Of a DNA stretch of 64,000 bases, positions 1 through 9,551 are shown one piece after another; position 1 is the first letter of the stretch, and every line of letters starts with the position of its first letter. This DNA is from Paracholeplasma brassicae (GTDB lineage: Bacteria > Bacillota_I > Bacilli_A > Acholeplasmatales > UBA5453): NCBI RefSeq assembly GCF_000967915.1, contig NC_022549.1, forward strand, positions 467,522 to 531,521, in the 5' to 3' direction. The notes below the pieces were generated by a model. It had not been told where the DNA came from and ran no database searches. It saw only the letters and a program-made list of their open reading frames with translations. A program made the position numbers and the translations under genes.

Positions 1-1
1 C

Positions 2-445
2 ATTTACCTATTCAGACAATTCTTTAGAGGGATTCCTGAAGAGCTAGAAGAAGCGGCACACGTCGATGGGGCAAACCCAATCCAAGTGTTCTTCAAAGTC
101 ATGTTACCAAACGCCAGAGGTGCGATGGTACTTGCCGGTATTTTAACCTTTGTGTGGCAGTGGAACGATTCTTATTTCACGGCGAACTTTGTTTCAAAGG
201 TCAATAGTGATTTCTCGACCTTAACAACCAAAATGATGTCGATTAGAAATGCAATTCAAGGCGCAATTCAACAAGCCGGTGTGTGGCAATTATTTGACCA
301 AGACGTGACTCAAAACCCACTGTTTACTTCAATGGTGTTAAATACGTCTGCGATGTTAGCAATGATTCCATTACTCATATTTTATCTTGCAGTTCAAAAG
401 ATTCTATTTACAGAAGGTATTGAAAGAAGTGGCCTTGTAGGCTAA
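2..445 (+). CDS. Carbohydrate ABC transporter permease, C-terminal part (5' truncated by window edge)
   Basis: The reading frame is open from base 2, so the gene starts before the window. The visible 147 residues begin inside the EAA loop (EELEEAAHVDGA...LP), the cytoplasmic motif by which MalG-type permeases contact the transport ATPase. Two hydrophobic segments follow (GAMVLAGILTFVWQW and MLAMIPLLIFYLAVQKILF), and the protein ends in the EGIERSGLVG tail typical of MalG-like inner-membrane subunits. It lies 26 bp before a lipoprotein binding protein, so the two very probably form one importer. No ATP-binding subunit is visible nearby. Family assignment is firm; the substrate is unknown. Confidence 0.93.
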   Translation: MYLFRQFFRGIPEELEEAAHVDGANPIQVFFKVMLPNARGAMVLAGILTFVWQWNDSYFTANFVSKVNSDFSTLTTKMMSIRNAIQGAIQQAGVWQLFDQDVTQNPLFTSMVLNTSAMLAMIPLLIFYLAVQKILFTEGIERSGLVG

Positions 446-471
446 TAAAAATAAAAGGGAGAATAAAAAAA

Positions 472-1956
472 ATGAAAAAAGTATTTAGTGTTGTAACACT
501 CGTTTTACTTTTGGTTCTCATGGTTGGCTGTGGTGGTGGAAATTCACCTAAACCAAATCCAAACCCAGACCCAAATCCAAACCCAGATCCAGTTGAAAAA
601 GAATACGATTTGGGTGGGATTGATTTTGTCATCATGTGTGATAATGCACAAAAATGTGATCCAAGATCATCTACTTACGAACGTCTTTTCAAACAAGAAA
701 AGGTCAATAAAATTACAGACGTTGAAGCTAAATACAACGTCAAAGTCGTCTTTAAGAACTACCCAACCAACGCTTCATGGGGTGGCGCTAGAGAACGTTA
801 CATCATTGAGGAGTCAACGTTAAAGACTCAATCGGTGCACGTGTATGAAATCATTTCAACTTCGATCGGTAATCTAGCTGAACAAGGTGCGATTGTTTCA
901 CTTGATGACTACATGGATGCTTTTGGTAGTGAATTGTTTTTCCCTGAGAAAAAAGCATTCGGCTTAGTCAAAGGAAAACATTATGGGTATGATGATCAAT
1001 ACCCAATTGCAGACAAAGGTCTTTATTTCAACGTTGATTTATTAGGCAGAGTCTTAGGTGAAACACGTAAAAACGAGCCAATCGACTTATGGAATAAAGG
1101 CGAATGGACTTGGGAAAAGTTTGAAGCGTTAGCAGAAGAACTTAATGGTAAATTAGATCACACAAGAACCGATGAAAACGGTGGTGCTCAATACGTGTTT
1201 GGTGGCAGAACTTATAACTGGGCATACGGGTTTATCGGGGCAAATGGTGGTAGACTTGTTGATGAAGATTTTAATACTTATTTAACAAGCAAACCAGTCC
1301 TAGATACACTTGAGTTTTTAAATGGCATGTACCAACAACCAGGTATGTGGATTGACGATGCGGATTTATCGAACACATCACAACCACAATTTACCGCTGG
1401 TAACGTGGCATTCCAAGATGGCGAATCATGGCACATCAGTGCATCAAACAAATGGGGCAGTGCAAACTTTGATATTAACTATGTACCATTCCCAGTTGGA
1501 CCAGAAATCTTAGAAGATATGTCAAATTATCGCTTGCTTACGGTCGGTGGTAAATCAACTCATGTCATTTCATCGTCATTTTCAAAAGCGAATATTCCTG
1601 CTGGATATGAGGACTTAATGATCCATGATGAAATTATCTTTAAAATCTGGGCAGATATGCAATATTTCCCTGAAACAATTGAAGCAATTCAAGATGATTT
1701 TTATAACACAAGATTACTTGCTAACTATGCAAGTGAAGATTCACGCCTTGTGCATTTGGATTTAATCAATACGACGTTTCCGGATAACTTTTATAGTGTG
1801 ATGGAATCACAAAATCAAAATGATACGTCTTATATGATTATGATTCAACAATCGGTTCGTGATGGCGACATTAGAAACGTCATGACGTCGACGGAATCTA
1901 GCTTACGAGCAACCCTAATTGAAAAATTCAATTTAGGTGAAAATTACTACAACTAA
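472..1956 (+). CDS. Extracellular solute-binding lipoprotein of a sugar ABC transporter
   Basis: 494 residues. A short signal peptide ends in lipobox LMVGC with the lipidated Cys at residue 20, followed by a glycine run and a Pro-Asn-Asp spacer that tethers the domain to the membrane. The rest has the layout of family 1 sugar-binding proteins: an early DYMDAFG/LDDY segment, a WTWEKFEALAEEL helix, and a GNVAFQDGESWH region. An AAGGGAG ribosome site precedes ATG 472. It follows directly after the permease at 2-445 and opens the run of secreted and cytoplasmic enzymes that continues to 10.2 kb, so it should capture the oligosaccharide those enzymes process. The ligand cannot be read from sequence. 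Confidence 0.92.
   Translation: MKKVFSVVTLVLLLVLMVGCGGGNSPKPNPNPDPNPNPDPVEKEYDLGGIDFVIMCDNAQKCDPRSSTYERLFKQEKVNKITDVEAKYNVKVVFKNYPTNASWGGARERYIIEESTLKTQSVHVYEIISTSIGNLAEQGAIVSLDDYMDAFGSELFFPEKKAFGLVKGKHYGYDDQYPIADKGLYFNVDLLGRVLGETRKNEPIDLWNKGEWTWEKFEALAEELNGKLDHTRTDENGGAQYVFGGRTYNWAYGFIGANGGRLVDEDFNTYLTSKPVLDTLEFLNGMYQQPGMWIDDADLSNTSQPQFTAGNVAFQDGESWHISASNKWGSANFDINYVPFPVGPEILEDMSNYRLLTVGGKSTHVISSSFSKANIPAGYEDLMIHDEIIFKIWADMQYFPETIEAIQDDFYNTRLLANYASEDSRLVHLDLINTTFPDNFYSVMESQNQNDTSYMIMIQQSVRDGDIRNVMTSTESSLRATLIEKFNLGENYYN
553..588 (+). repeat. 18-nt tandem repeat (x2) coding for the Pro-Asn-Asp linker
   Basis: The unit CCAAATCCAAACCCAGAC (553-570) is repeated at 571-588 with one change and encodes PNPNPD twice. 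It forms the low-complexity spacer between the lipid anchor and the sugar-binding domain. Such repeats can change length by slippage. Confidence 0.85.
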
Positions 1957-1966
1957 CAACAAAGGA

Positions 1967-1994
1967 AGGTGCGTCACATTTGTGACGCCTACCT
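1967..1994 (+). terminator. Intercistronic hairpin after the binding protein
   Basis: GCGTCACA (1971-1978) pairs perfectly with TGTGACGC (1981-1988), and AGGT/ACCT extends the stem past a small bulge. Only a weak T-rich tail follows. It is more likely a partial terminator or an mRNA-stabilising stem that lets the binding-protein message outlast the downstream genes. Confidence 0.6.
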
Positions 1995-2018
1995 CCGTGT
2001 TTAAATAAAGAGGTCAAT

Positions 2019-2582
2019 ATGAAAAAAATAGTTTTTATGGGTGATTCAATCACGGCTGGTTTTAAACAATTAAATCAATACCCAAACGTGATCAATATCG
2101 GGGTTGGCGGTTATAAAACAACCGAACTCATCCCACTCGTTAAAGAGTTAAGATTACATCAACCTGAGGTTGTCTTTCTAATGATAGGCATCAATGATTT
2201 CCTTTGTAACTTGCGTTATTTTCCTCACGGGTATACAATCCCATTTCACAAGACGTATGACGCCTTAGTTGAAATGATTAGTGTTAACTTACCAAGAACA
2301 AAAGTGTATTTGACATCGATTTTACCGATGAATGGAAGACCAGAGGGCCTTTTAGTCAAAGAAAATGTCAAAACGTATAATAAAGAAATTGAAATCATTA
2401 ACAAGTTCATCAAAGACAAATCGAAAACCTACAAAGCCACCTATCTTGATTTATATAACGTCGTTCTTAAGGATGGTTTGTTAAATGAAGATTACACCAT
2501 TGACGGTATTCATTTGAGTGAACAGGGTTATGAGGTTTACTTAAACTTTTTAAAAGAATCGACTGAAGGCTTATTTATTTAA
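2019..2582 (+). CDS. SGNH/GDSL-family esterase, cytoplasmic
   Basis: 187 residues, no signal peptide. Block I is MGDSITAGF with nucleophile Ser10. Block II is NIGVGGYKT with the oxyanion Gly. Block III is MIGINDF with Asn. Block V is DGIHLSEQGY with Asp162 and His165. All four SGNH signatures are therefore intact. The family removes acetyl or other acyl groups from sugars or lipids. Placed between a sugar-binding lipoprotein and a secreted enzyme in the same orientation, it probably de-esterifies imported carbohydrate. The start is supported by AGAGG eight bases before ATG. Confidence 0.9.
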   Translation: MKKIVFMGDSITAGFKQLNQYPNVINIGVGGYKTTELIPLVKELRLHQPEVVFLMIGINDFLCNLRYFPHGYTIPFHKTYDALVEMISVNLPRTKVYLTSILPMNGRPEGLLVKENVKTYNKEIEIINKFIKDKSKTYKATYLDLYNVVLKDGLLNEDYTIDGIHLSEQGYEVYLNFLKESTEGLFI

Positions 2583-2613
2583 AGACGAAGGTATAACAAA
2601 GGAGAGAAAAAAT

Positions 2614-4023
2614 ATGAAAAAAATAATGACATTGGGCATCATTGTGTTCTTGTTGATGGCAATTGTAGGCTGCCAAAGCGATGGTCCTCAAGTTGACCCT
2701 AAGCCACAACCAGACCCGGATGAAGAAAAGTATTTAAACGATCAGATTTCACCCTTGTTGTCTTTTGCTGATGCCTCAAAACAAAGTGTATCAATCAAGC
2801 AAAACAGCGAGTATGACATTTATCAAGGCCTCAAAGCACTTGATAATTTAGAAGGCGATATTACAAGTAAAATTGAAGCCGATTTAGGGGACTTTGATTT
2901 ATCAGTCCCAGGGACGTACGAACTTGTATTTTATGTGTTAGACCGTGCTGGTAATGTTTCTAATCAGTTAATTAAATACATCACAGTCTTAGAAACGTAT
3001 GACGTTTTAGCGTCTTACCCAATCTATCAAAACACCATTTCTAATGAAGCACAACTACCAACGGCACCTAATTGTTTTCAAGGTGCTTACTACCATAAAG
3101 TATTTTCATCAAAGGATTATTGGTTAGGTTTAGAAGCAGAAGTCACGCTACCAATGCCAGACATTAACCGCTATGAAATGACTTATAACGATTCATTAAA
3201 TATTGATCCAAACGCAAGAAATTTAGATAACCCATCACTTTACATGGGTGGGAATGCTTACGCCGAAAGTGACGTGGGCTTATCACTAAAGAATGCACTC
3301 GTTAAAAACAGTGCGGGTTCTACGGGGATTTCGGTTGGCTCTTACGCATTTAGACCATTTTGGCGTTACATTACCTCATACGATTACGACGCTGGTAGCT
3401 ACGACAGAGCCAATGGCCGTTATTACGCCGTCAGCTGTAATGGGTCAGGTACGTCAAAAAACTGTAGTGGTAACTGGGATTTTAATGATACTCAATATTA
3501 TTACTTACCAGGCGATCAACTAAGAATGATTGTTTACTCACCAAAACCAGGGTACTTACAACTTCAAATTGAAGTAATTGCCGCATCGACGCTACCTTAT
3601 TCGGTGGGCGTTCGCACATTCAATGACTGGAAAGCACCAGAAGATTTTATCTCACCAGTATTTCCTAGTTCAGGGCATGGCTCAATGAAAGCTGAATTCA
3701 AACGCGTGAATGCGATTGACCAAGTAGCAAATGAAGGTAAACCAGTCAAAGAAACCACAACGACCGTAGGTGAAGCGATTTGGCATAACACTTATCTACA
3801 CCGAAACATCGATGGTATCTTATACCGTGTGCCTTTTAATGATACACGTACTGCGGTGATGAGCTGTCCGGTAGCTTCATACTTTACAACGACTGGGATT
3901 GATGATGTTACTGGTGGAGAGACCGTGGCGATTCACCCATTTAAAACATCACTTGCGATGACAATTGATCAATTATCAACAATGAATTCACGTGCGTTAA
4001 ACACGCATAAGAAAGAAGAATAG
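2614..4023 (+). CDS. Lipoprotein with Ig-like domain and an unrecognised ~330-residue domain
   Basis: 469 residues. The signal peptide ends in lipobox AIVGC (Cys20), followed by a Pro/Asp spacer. Residues about 45-128 form a bacterial Ig-like (DUF5011-type) module with the hallmark PGTYELVFYVLDRAGN. Residues about 145-445 form a domain I do not recognise. Its conserved blocks are shared with the cytoplasmic protein at 8559-9536: KVFSSKDYWLG, SLYMGG, SDVGL, FRPFWRY, PGDQLRMIVYSP, FKRVNAIDQ...NEG, and EAIWHNTYLHRNIDG. Many aromatic residues suggest a carbohydrate-handling beta-sandwich. It may be a lyase, a hydrolase or a binding protein. AGGAGAG precedes ATG 2614. Confidence 0.72.
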   Translation: MKKIMTLGIIVFLLMAIVGCQSDGPQVDPKPQPDPDEEKYLNDQISPLLSFADASKQSVSIKQNSEYDIYQGLKALDNLEGDITSKIEADLGDFDLSVPGTYELVFYVLDRAGNVSNQLIKYITVLETYDVLASYPIYQNTISNEAQLPTAPNCFQGAYYHKVFSSKDYWLGLEAEVTLPMPDINRYEMTYNDSLNIDPNARNLDNPSLYMGGNAYAESDVGLSLKNALVKNSAGSTGISVGSYAFRPFWRYITSYDYDAGSYDRANGRYYAVSCNGSGTSKNCSGNWDFNDTQYYYLPGDQLRMIVYSPKPGYLQLQIEVIAASTLPYSVGVRTFNDWKAPEDFISPVFPSSGHGSMKAEFKRVNAIDQVANEGKPVKETTTTVGEAIWHNTYLHRNIDGILYRVPFNDTRTAVMSCPVASYFTTTGIDDVTGGETVAIHPFKTSLAMTIDQLSTMNSRALNTHKKEE

Positions 4024-4032
4024 AGGAATATT

Positions 4033-5544
4033 ATGAAAAAAATAGCGGTACTACCTCTGGATGAGAGACCTTGTAATTACACGTTTAATCAATTACTCGT
4101 TAAAGGAATGCCCTATCAAATCTTTGTACCTGAGTTAACCATTTTAGGGGATAAGAAAAAAAAGGGAAATCTACCTGAAATATCAAAATGGTTATATGAG
4201 ATATCTAAGGATGTCGATGGCATGGTAATTGCCGTTGATACCTTGGTTTATGGTGGTATCGTACCATCTAGATTACACCATGACGAAACTGCTGTATTAC
4301 TAGATCGTCTAAATGTATTAAGAAAAATCAAAGAGTCAAACCCTTCTTTAAAACTATATGCTTATAGCTTAATCATGAGAAATCCGAAGTACTCTTCAAG
4401 TGAAGAAGAACCAGATTACTATGAAACGTGTGGTAGAGAAATACACTTGTATGGTGTCTACGATCATAAGAGTGAATTGGGTATTCTAACCGAAGAAGAA
4501 AAAATGCATTTTGAAGAAATTAAAAAGACCATCGATCAAGCTTCACTGACAGATTACCTAGAAAGACGAGAAAAGAATATTGTCGTTAATTTAGCTTTTC
4601 TAGACCTAGTCAAAGAAGGTATCATTGAGTTTGGTATTGTCCCACAAGACGATTCAAGCCCATATGGTTTAACCGCGACGGATCAAATCAAAGTTAGAAA
4701 GAAAATCAAAGACAATAACATTGAACTTGATTGCTATATGTACCCAGGGGCAGATGAAGTGACCAACACGCTTTTAGCACGTATGATTAATCAATACGAA
4801 GGTAAGAAGCCTTTAATCTACTTAGCCTACGCATCAATCACAGGTGGTATGCAAATTCCACTTTACGAAGATCGTCTATTAAATGAAACCATTAAGTATC
4901 AAGTGCTTGCAGCTGGTGGGATGATTGTCAGTAGTTTAAAAGACAGTGATTTGGTCTTGTTAGTCAATGTGCCAGCCTCTCATATGAGAGAAACCAATCA
5001 CCAACACGTTGCTTCGCTTGAATACGACGCATTTAGAAATCTAATTGAGTACGTGGAACAAGCAAATTATGCGATCGAACTTGGAAAAAAAGTGATTATC
5101 GCTGACGTTGCTTACGCCAATGGTGGGGATTTAAACTTATTAAAATTATTAAGACAAAAAGATTTATTGATGAAAATATCGGCTTATGCTGGGTGGAATA
5201 CTTCTTCGAATACGCTAGGTACCTGCATACCACAAGGTATGTTTGACTACCTTTACCCAAACCGTAAAGAGAACCTTGATTTCTTAGGTCTAAGATACGT
5301 TGAAGACTTTGGGTATTGTAGTGTGGTTCGTTCAAAAGTAAGTCAAACGTTAAGTTTACCTAACCACTACTTTTTACTTGATGGTAAAAAAGGAAATGTG
5401 GTAAATCAAATTAAAGAAGAACTACAAACGTTTATCAATGACCAATTAAATGGCCGTTATACCATTACAATTAATGACATATACTCCCCTTGGAATCGTA
5501 TGTTTGAAACCGGATTGGATGTTACAGTCAATGAAAATAAGTGA
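4033..5544 (+). CDS. DUF4127 family protein
   Basis: 503 residues, cytoplasmic. It opens with LPLDERPCNYTFNQ, the signature I associate with DUF4127, and continues with a Rossmann-like alternation (DGMVIAVDTLVYGGIVPSR, FGIVPQDDSSPYG, MYPGADEVTNTLLARM, VIIADVAYANGGD). Length fits the family. Its biochemical role is not established to my knowledge. The acidic residues in PLDERP, DTLVYGG and DDSSPYG are plausible metal or substrate ligands. It starts nine bases after the lipoprotein and overlaps the next gene, so it belongs to this operon and probably acts on the imported sugar (inference). Confidence 0.82.
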   Translation: MKKIAVLPLDERPCNYTFNQLLVKGMPYQIFVPELTILGDKKKKGNLPEISKWLYEISKDVDGMVIAVDTLVYGGIVPSRLHHDETAVLLDRLNVLRKIKESNPSLKLYAYSLIMRNPKYSSSEEEPDYYETCGREIHLYGVYDHKSELGILTEEEKMHFEEIKKTIDQASLTDYLERREKNIVVNLAFLDLVKEGIIEFGIVPQDDSSPYGLTATDQIKVRKKIKDNNIELDCYMYPGADEVTNTLLARMINQYEGKKPLIYLAYASITGGMQIPLYEDRLLNETIKYQVLAAGGMIVSSLKDSDLVLLVNVPASHMRETNHQHVASLEYDAFRNLIEYVEQANYAIELGKKVIIADVAYANGGDLNLLKLLRQKDLLMKISAYAGWNTSSNTLGTCIPQGMFDYLYPNRKENLDFLGLRYVEDFGYCSVVRSKVSQTLSLPNHYFLLDGKKGNVVNQIKEELQTFINDQLNGRYTITINDIYSPWNRMFETGLDVTVNENK

Positions 5545-6265
5545 AGAGATTCTTGATGGTGTTCCACTAACTACTTACGAGGTAGAAGATGGTAAAGTTA
5601 AACCATTAATCTACTTCTTTCATGGGTTTAGTGGTAATAAAGATCAAAACATCATGGGCAGAGGTGAAATTCTTGCAAACCTTGGTTTCTATGTGGTTGC
5701 GATCGATTCCTACATGCATGGGTTACGCATGCCTGAATTAGAAAAAAACCGTTCGAACATCAGCCGCTATGAAGACATCATCGAAATTGTGATGCATACA
5801 GCTAAAGATGCAAAACGTCTATTTGCGAAGTATTTTCAGAATAGACCACAAGTACATAAAGACAATTATCATTTGTATGGCGTGTCGATGGGCAGCCTAA
5901 CAGCGTTTTATCTTTCAACCATCGATGAAAAAGTAAAAACCATTGTTGGTTTAGTACCAACCCCATCGTTTGTTGAGTATTACAAAGATAAAGCGACATT
6001 ATATGGCTTTAATCAAGGCTTTTTCTACGATAGAAAAATTGCTTATTATCAGGCGCACGACCCACTAACAAATTATCAATTACTCAAAGATAAAAATATC
6101 TTTATGGGGTGTGGGACAAAAGATGAGATTGTTAAACCAATCTTTGCAGAACGTTTAAAGGAAGTACTACCTGAGTTCACATTAAAGTATTACGATACAG
6201 GTCACGTTTCAACGAAAGAGATGTTAGAAGACAGTTACGAATTTCTAAAAAACGAGGTATTCTAG
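5531..6265 (+). CDS. Alpha/beta hydrolase (first of a tandem pair)
   Basis: 244 residues from ATG 5531; ATG 5519, four codons earlier, is an alternative. The chosen start aligns with the N-terminus of the downstream paralogue and overlaps the DUF4127 stop by 14 bp, indicating translational coupling. Visible triad: Ser119 in GVSMG, Asp198 in GCGTKDE and His225 in DTGHVS. The oxyanion strand is FFHGFSG. The family includes acyl esterases and small prolyl-oligopeptidase-like enzymes. There is no signal peptide, so it works in the cytoplasm, probably as a carbohydrate esterase given its neighbours. Confidence 0.87.
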   Translation: MKISEEILDGVPLTTYEVEDGKVKPLIYFFHGFSGNKDQNIMGRGEILANLGFYVVAIDSYMHGLRMPELEKNRSNISRYEDIIEIVMHTAKDAKRLFAKYFQNRPQVHKDNYHLYGVSMGSLTAFYLSTIDEKVKTIVGLVPTPSFVEYYKDKATLYGFNQGFFYDRKIAYYQAHDPLTNYQLLKDKNIFMGCGTKDEIVKPIFAERLKEVLPEFTLKYYDTGHVSTKEMLEDSYEFLKNEVF

Positions 6266-6994
6266 ATGGCGATATTGGTAAGAAAATTTCAGATTGATGG
6301 TATTCCACTATCGATCTATGAAACTGAAGATTTAAACGATAAACCAGTTATTTTTTCATTTCATGGATTTACAGGCTATAAAGATGGGGATTATTTTAAA
6401 CGTGAAGATTATTTAGCAAGATTAGGTTTTATTGTTGTTGGGATTGATACAATCCTCCATGGCGAAAGACGTATTGATGTTTATGAGAAAAAACCAGCGT
6501 CTGAAAAAATGAAAGATATCAATCAAATGATCATTCAAAGTGCAGAAGATGCGGTGCAACTCTACGAAAAATACATTAAGTACATGCCACGAGTCATTGA
6601 AAATGAAGTTTATGCCATTGGTGTTTCGATGGGTGGAGCAATTAGTACGTACTTATCGACCATTTACCCATTGAAAAAGGCAGTCTCATTTGTCGGTTCA
6701 CCATCGATGGTCGAGTTTTATAAATTTAAGAAAGAAAAGTATCAATGGATTGAAGACGAGTACTACTTGGCAAATTTAGCGTATTTAAGCGATTTTTGCC
6801 CAGTAGAGCATCAAGACAAAATCCAATGCCCTCTTTTCTTAACTGGTGGTCTTCAAGATGAAACCATACCTTATCGGTTTCCATTAATGCTAAAAGATCA
6901 CCCATTAGCAACCGTTAAATTATATGATACACCACACATGCCCAATCAACAACAGTTTGATGATGCGTATGAATTTCTACTAAAAAAGGACTGA
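6266..6994 (+). CDS. Alpha/beta hydrolase (second of a tandem pair)
   Basis: 242 residues, starting at the base after the previous stop (TAGATG). It aligns along its whole length with the upstream gene: IDGIPLSIYETED, FSFHGFTGYKDG, GVSMGGA with Ser121, GGLQDET with Asp198, and DTPHMP with His224. The two look like an old tandem duplication, since identity is moderate. Retention of both catalytic triads implies two different ester substrates or positions on one sugar. Cytoplasmic; exact activity unknown. Confidence 0.87.
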   Translation: MAILVRKFQIDGIPLSIYETEDLNDKPVIFSFHGFTGYKDGDYFKREDYLARLGFIVVGIDTILHGERRIDVYEKKPASEKMKDINQMIIQSAEDAVQLYEKYIKYMPRVIENEVYAIGVSMGGAISTYLSTIYPLKKAVSFVGSPSMVEFYKFKKEKYQWIEDEYYLANLAYLSDFCPVEHQDKIQCPLFLTGGLQDETIPYRFPLMLKDHPLATVKLYDTPHMPNQQQFDDAYEFLLKKD

Positions 6995-6998
6995 TGAC

Positions 6999-8558
6999 AT
7001 GAAAAAAAGATATCAAGCGGTAGTCGTGGGTGGCTCGCTCGGTGGTATTATGGCCGCTTACGCGCTTTCCAATCAAGGCATAAAAACAGCCTTAGTTGAA
7101 CAATACGCATGGATTGGTGGACAATTAACCAGTCAAGGCGTACCAAGTGATGAACATGATTTTATCGAATTCACTGGTGCAACTAAAACGTATCGTGCGT
7201 TTAGAGAACAAATAAGAAGTTATTACCGAAAACACCCAGACATCATCGACGAATTAAAGACCAAAGAAGTCTTTAATCCTGGCAATGGATGGGTATCAAA
7301 GAACTCAAGTGATCCACGTATTTCATTAAAATATTTAAACGAATTACTAGATCCGTTTGTTCAAAGTGGCATTCTAGATATTTATTTGAATACCACACTT
7401 GTTGGATCGGATTATCAAGACGAACAAATTTACAACGTATTTTTACGAAATAGTAAAGGTGAACATATTTTTGAAGCTAATTATTTCTTAGATGCAACCG
7501 ATACTGGGGAATTATTACCGCTATCGGGGACAAATTACGTTACAGGCGCTGAATCTTTTGAAGAGACTCAGGAACCACACGCACCAATGCAAAAAGACCC
7601 ATATGACATGCAACCAATTACTTGGATTGCAGCCATCGGCTTTGATCCTAATAATAAAGAAATCATTGAAAAACCAGTGCTATATGATGAGTTTAAAGCT
7701 TATCAAATGCCTTTTAAAGAATCGGTGTTATCTTGGTATGCAGCTGGGCTTGAACAAGGCTCAAAACGTGAATTTTCAATGTTTGCAAAAGCACCATACG
7801 AACACACACCAGCAATGTTTACTTACAGACAAGTGATTGAAAAGAATCATTTTAAACAAGGGGTAGATTGTTCGGTAACGTTAATCAACTGGCCGCAAAA
7901 TGACTATTTCTTTGGTAATATTTTTGAAGACGTTAACGCAGAATATCACCAATTTAAAGCCAAACAACTGACGTTATCTTTGATCTACTGGCTACAAACA
8001 GAGGCTAGAAGAGACGATGGAAAAGGTGTTGGTTATAAAGAAATCAAGCTAATGCCTGAGGTTCTAGGCACAAAAGATGGTTTAGCAATGGCGCCATACA
8101 TCAGAGAATCTAGACGTATCAAAGCGTTATACACCATCCGTGAACAAGACATCAACAAACGTTTTGCTAAAAAAGCACCAGATTTTAGAGATACCATTGG
8201 GATTGGTCATTACCACATTGACTTACACATGACCACCAAAACAAAGACGTATTTCTTTGATGAAACCTACCCGTTTCAAATTCCACTTGGGGCATTAATT
8301 CCAAACAACAAAGATAACTTAATCGCTTGTTGTAAGAATATTGGCACCACGCATGTGACCAATGGTTGTTATCGACTTCACCCAGTTGAATGGAATATTG
8401 GGGAAAGTGCAGGTTACTTAGTAGCTTATTGCATTAATAAAAAAGTAACACCAAAACAAGTACATGAAAACGATCAATTATTAAAAGAGTATCAAGCAAT
8501 CTTAACTTCTAAAGGGGTAGAACTAAGATGGCCAGATTCCGTATTGGAGGGGATTTAA
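6999..8558 (+). CDS. FAD-dependent oxidoreductase (PF12831-type)
   Basis: 519 residues. The N-terminal Rossmann motif VVVGGSLGGIMAAYAL with acidic strand end VEQ binds FAD. WIGGQLTSQGVPSDEH follows, a signature of the FAD_oxidored family. Further family features are FLDATDTGELLPLSG near residue 165 and the C-terminal PVEWNIGESAGYLVAYCI, the second FAD-contact segment. Members are often found in polysaccharide-utilisation loci, but their substrates are mostly unknown. Here it may oxidise an imported sugar or its ring substituent before NanE-stage metabolism (inference). AAGGA lies upstream of ATG 6999, four bases after the previous stop. Confidence 0.87.
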   Translation: MKKRYQAVVVGGSLGGIMAAYALSNQGIKTALVEQYAWIGGQLTSQGVPSDEHDFIEFTGATKTYRAFREQIRSYYRKHPDIIDELKTKEVFNPGNGWVSKNSSDPRISLKYLNELLDPFVQSGILDIYLNTTLVGSDYQDEQIYNVFLRNSKGEHIFEANYFLDATDTGELLPLSGTNYVTGAESFEETQEPHAPMQKDPYDMQPITWIAAIGFDPNNKEIIEKPVLYDEFKAYQMPFKESVLSWYAAGLEQGSKREFSMFAKAPYEHTPAMFTYRQVIEKNHFKQGVDCSVTLINWPQNDYFFGNIFEDVNAEYHQFKAKQLTLSLIYWLQTEARRDDGKGVGYKEIKLMPEVLGTKDGLAMAPYIRESRRIKALYTIREQDINKRFAKKAPDFRDTIGIGHYHIDLHMTTKTKTYFFDETYPFQIPLGALIPNNKDNLIACCKNIGTTHVTNGCYRLHPVEWNIGESAGYLVAYCINKKVTPKQVHENDQLLKEYQAILTSKGVELRWPDSVLEGI

Positions 8559-9536
8559 GTGAAAAAAGATTTAAATAAAGTAGTCATACCAACCTTAGAT
8601 AGTCATTATGTCCCATTAGATGAATTTAATGACGTAGCTGTTTATCAAGGTCAATTTGAAGAAGAAAAAACACCAGCAGCACCAAAGTGTTTTCTAGGTG
8701 CGTGGTATCGAAAAGTATTTTCTTCTAAGGACTATTGGCTAGGAATCGAAGGTGTCATCCGTCTTGGCGAATTTATCCCAGACGACGAACGCTTTGGCAG
8801 TGATAACCGTACGTTTTGGAAGAGATATCTGGATTCACCATCTATTTATATGGGTGGTCATGCCTTGTCTGAATCCGATGCTGGACTAGGTTATATGAGT
8901 GGTTATGAAACCAATGATATGAGTGAATCATTAAACTATGGTTCTAAGAAAATCTGTTACCGGCCTTTTTATCGTTACATCTACAGCGATTGTATCGACA
9001 ATGAAGGTAACGTTATAAGAAATAATGTAAACTCTTGGAACATTAGTGATCCAAAACGTCCTGAATATTATTATTTTCCTGGTGACTTGATTAAAATGAG
9101 TGTATATAGTCCAGTAGAAAATTACCTTCAACTAAAAATTGAGGTAATCGAACCAACGTCCATTGAACAATATAAGAAACAACGAGCAGTTTATGGTTTA
9201 AAAGACAACAAACCAAGTACGTATTATAGCCCTCTGTTTTATAGTGAAGGACATAATAAGGAAAAAGCGGAATTTAAACGAGTAAACTCAATTGATCAAT
9301 ACGGTAATGAAGGATCGAATGTTAAACCAACCAAAGCGAAAGTGACAGAAGCCGTTTGGCATGAAGTTTACTTGTACCGCCGAATTAATGGTGTTGTTAT
9401 GAAAGTGCCATTTAATCAAGAAAGACAAGCCACAATGGCATGTCCAAATCCGGAATCATTTAGCATTACAATGACCAAAGAACAAGAAGCTTTAGGTGGT
9501 GAATCAATCACGATTCATCCAAAGCCAATCCTTTAG
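8559..9536 (+). CDS. Cytoplasmic paralogue of the 2614-4023 lipoprotein domain, unknown function
   Basis: 325 residues, starting at GTG 8559 behind a strong GGAGGGG site that overlaps the end of the oxidoreductase gene. It has no signal peptide or Ig module and corresponds to residues about 140-445 of the secreted lipoprotein. Shared blocks are KVFSSKDYWLGIEG, SIYMGGHALSESDAGL, YRPFYRY, PGDLIKMSVYSP, FKRVNSIDQYGNEG and EAVWHEVYLYRRING. Having one secreted and one intracellular copy suggests the domain acts on both the polymer or oligosaccharide outside and on imported fragments. I do not recognise a named family. Confidence 0.7.
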   Translation: MKKDLNKVVIPTLDSHYVPLDEFNDVAVYQGQFEEEKTPAAPKCFLGAWYRKVFSSKDYWLGIEGVIRLGEFIPDDERFGSDNRTFWKRYLDSPSIYMGGHALSESDAGLGYMSGYETNDMSESLNYGSKKICYRPFYRYIYSDCIDNEGNVIRNNVNSWNISDPKRPEYYYFPGDLIKMSVYSPVENYLQLKIEVIEPTSIEQYKKQRAVYGLKDNKPSTYYSPLFYSEGHNKEKAEFKRVNSIDQYGNEGSNVKPTKAKVTEAVWHEVYLYRRINGVVMKVPFNQERQATMACPNPESFSITMTKEQEALGGESITIHPKPIL

Positions 9537-9551
9537 AAAGAAGTTGACGAT

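Noticed and set aside
553..588. CRISPR or intergenic repeat
   Set aside because: Two 18-nt units in frame within a lipoprotein linker; they encode a Pro-Asn-Asp spacer.
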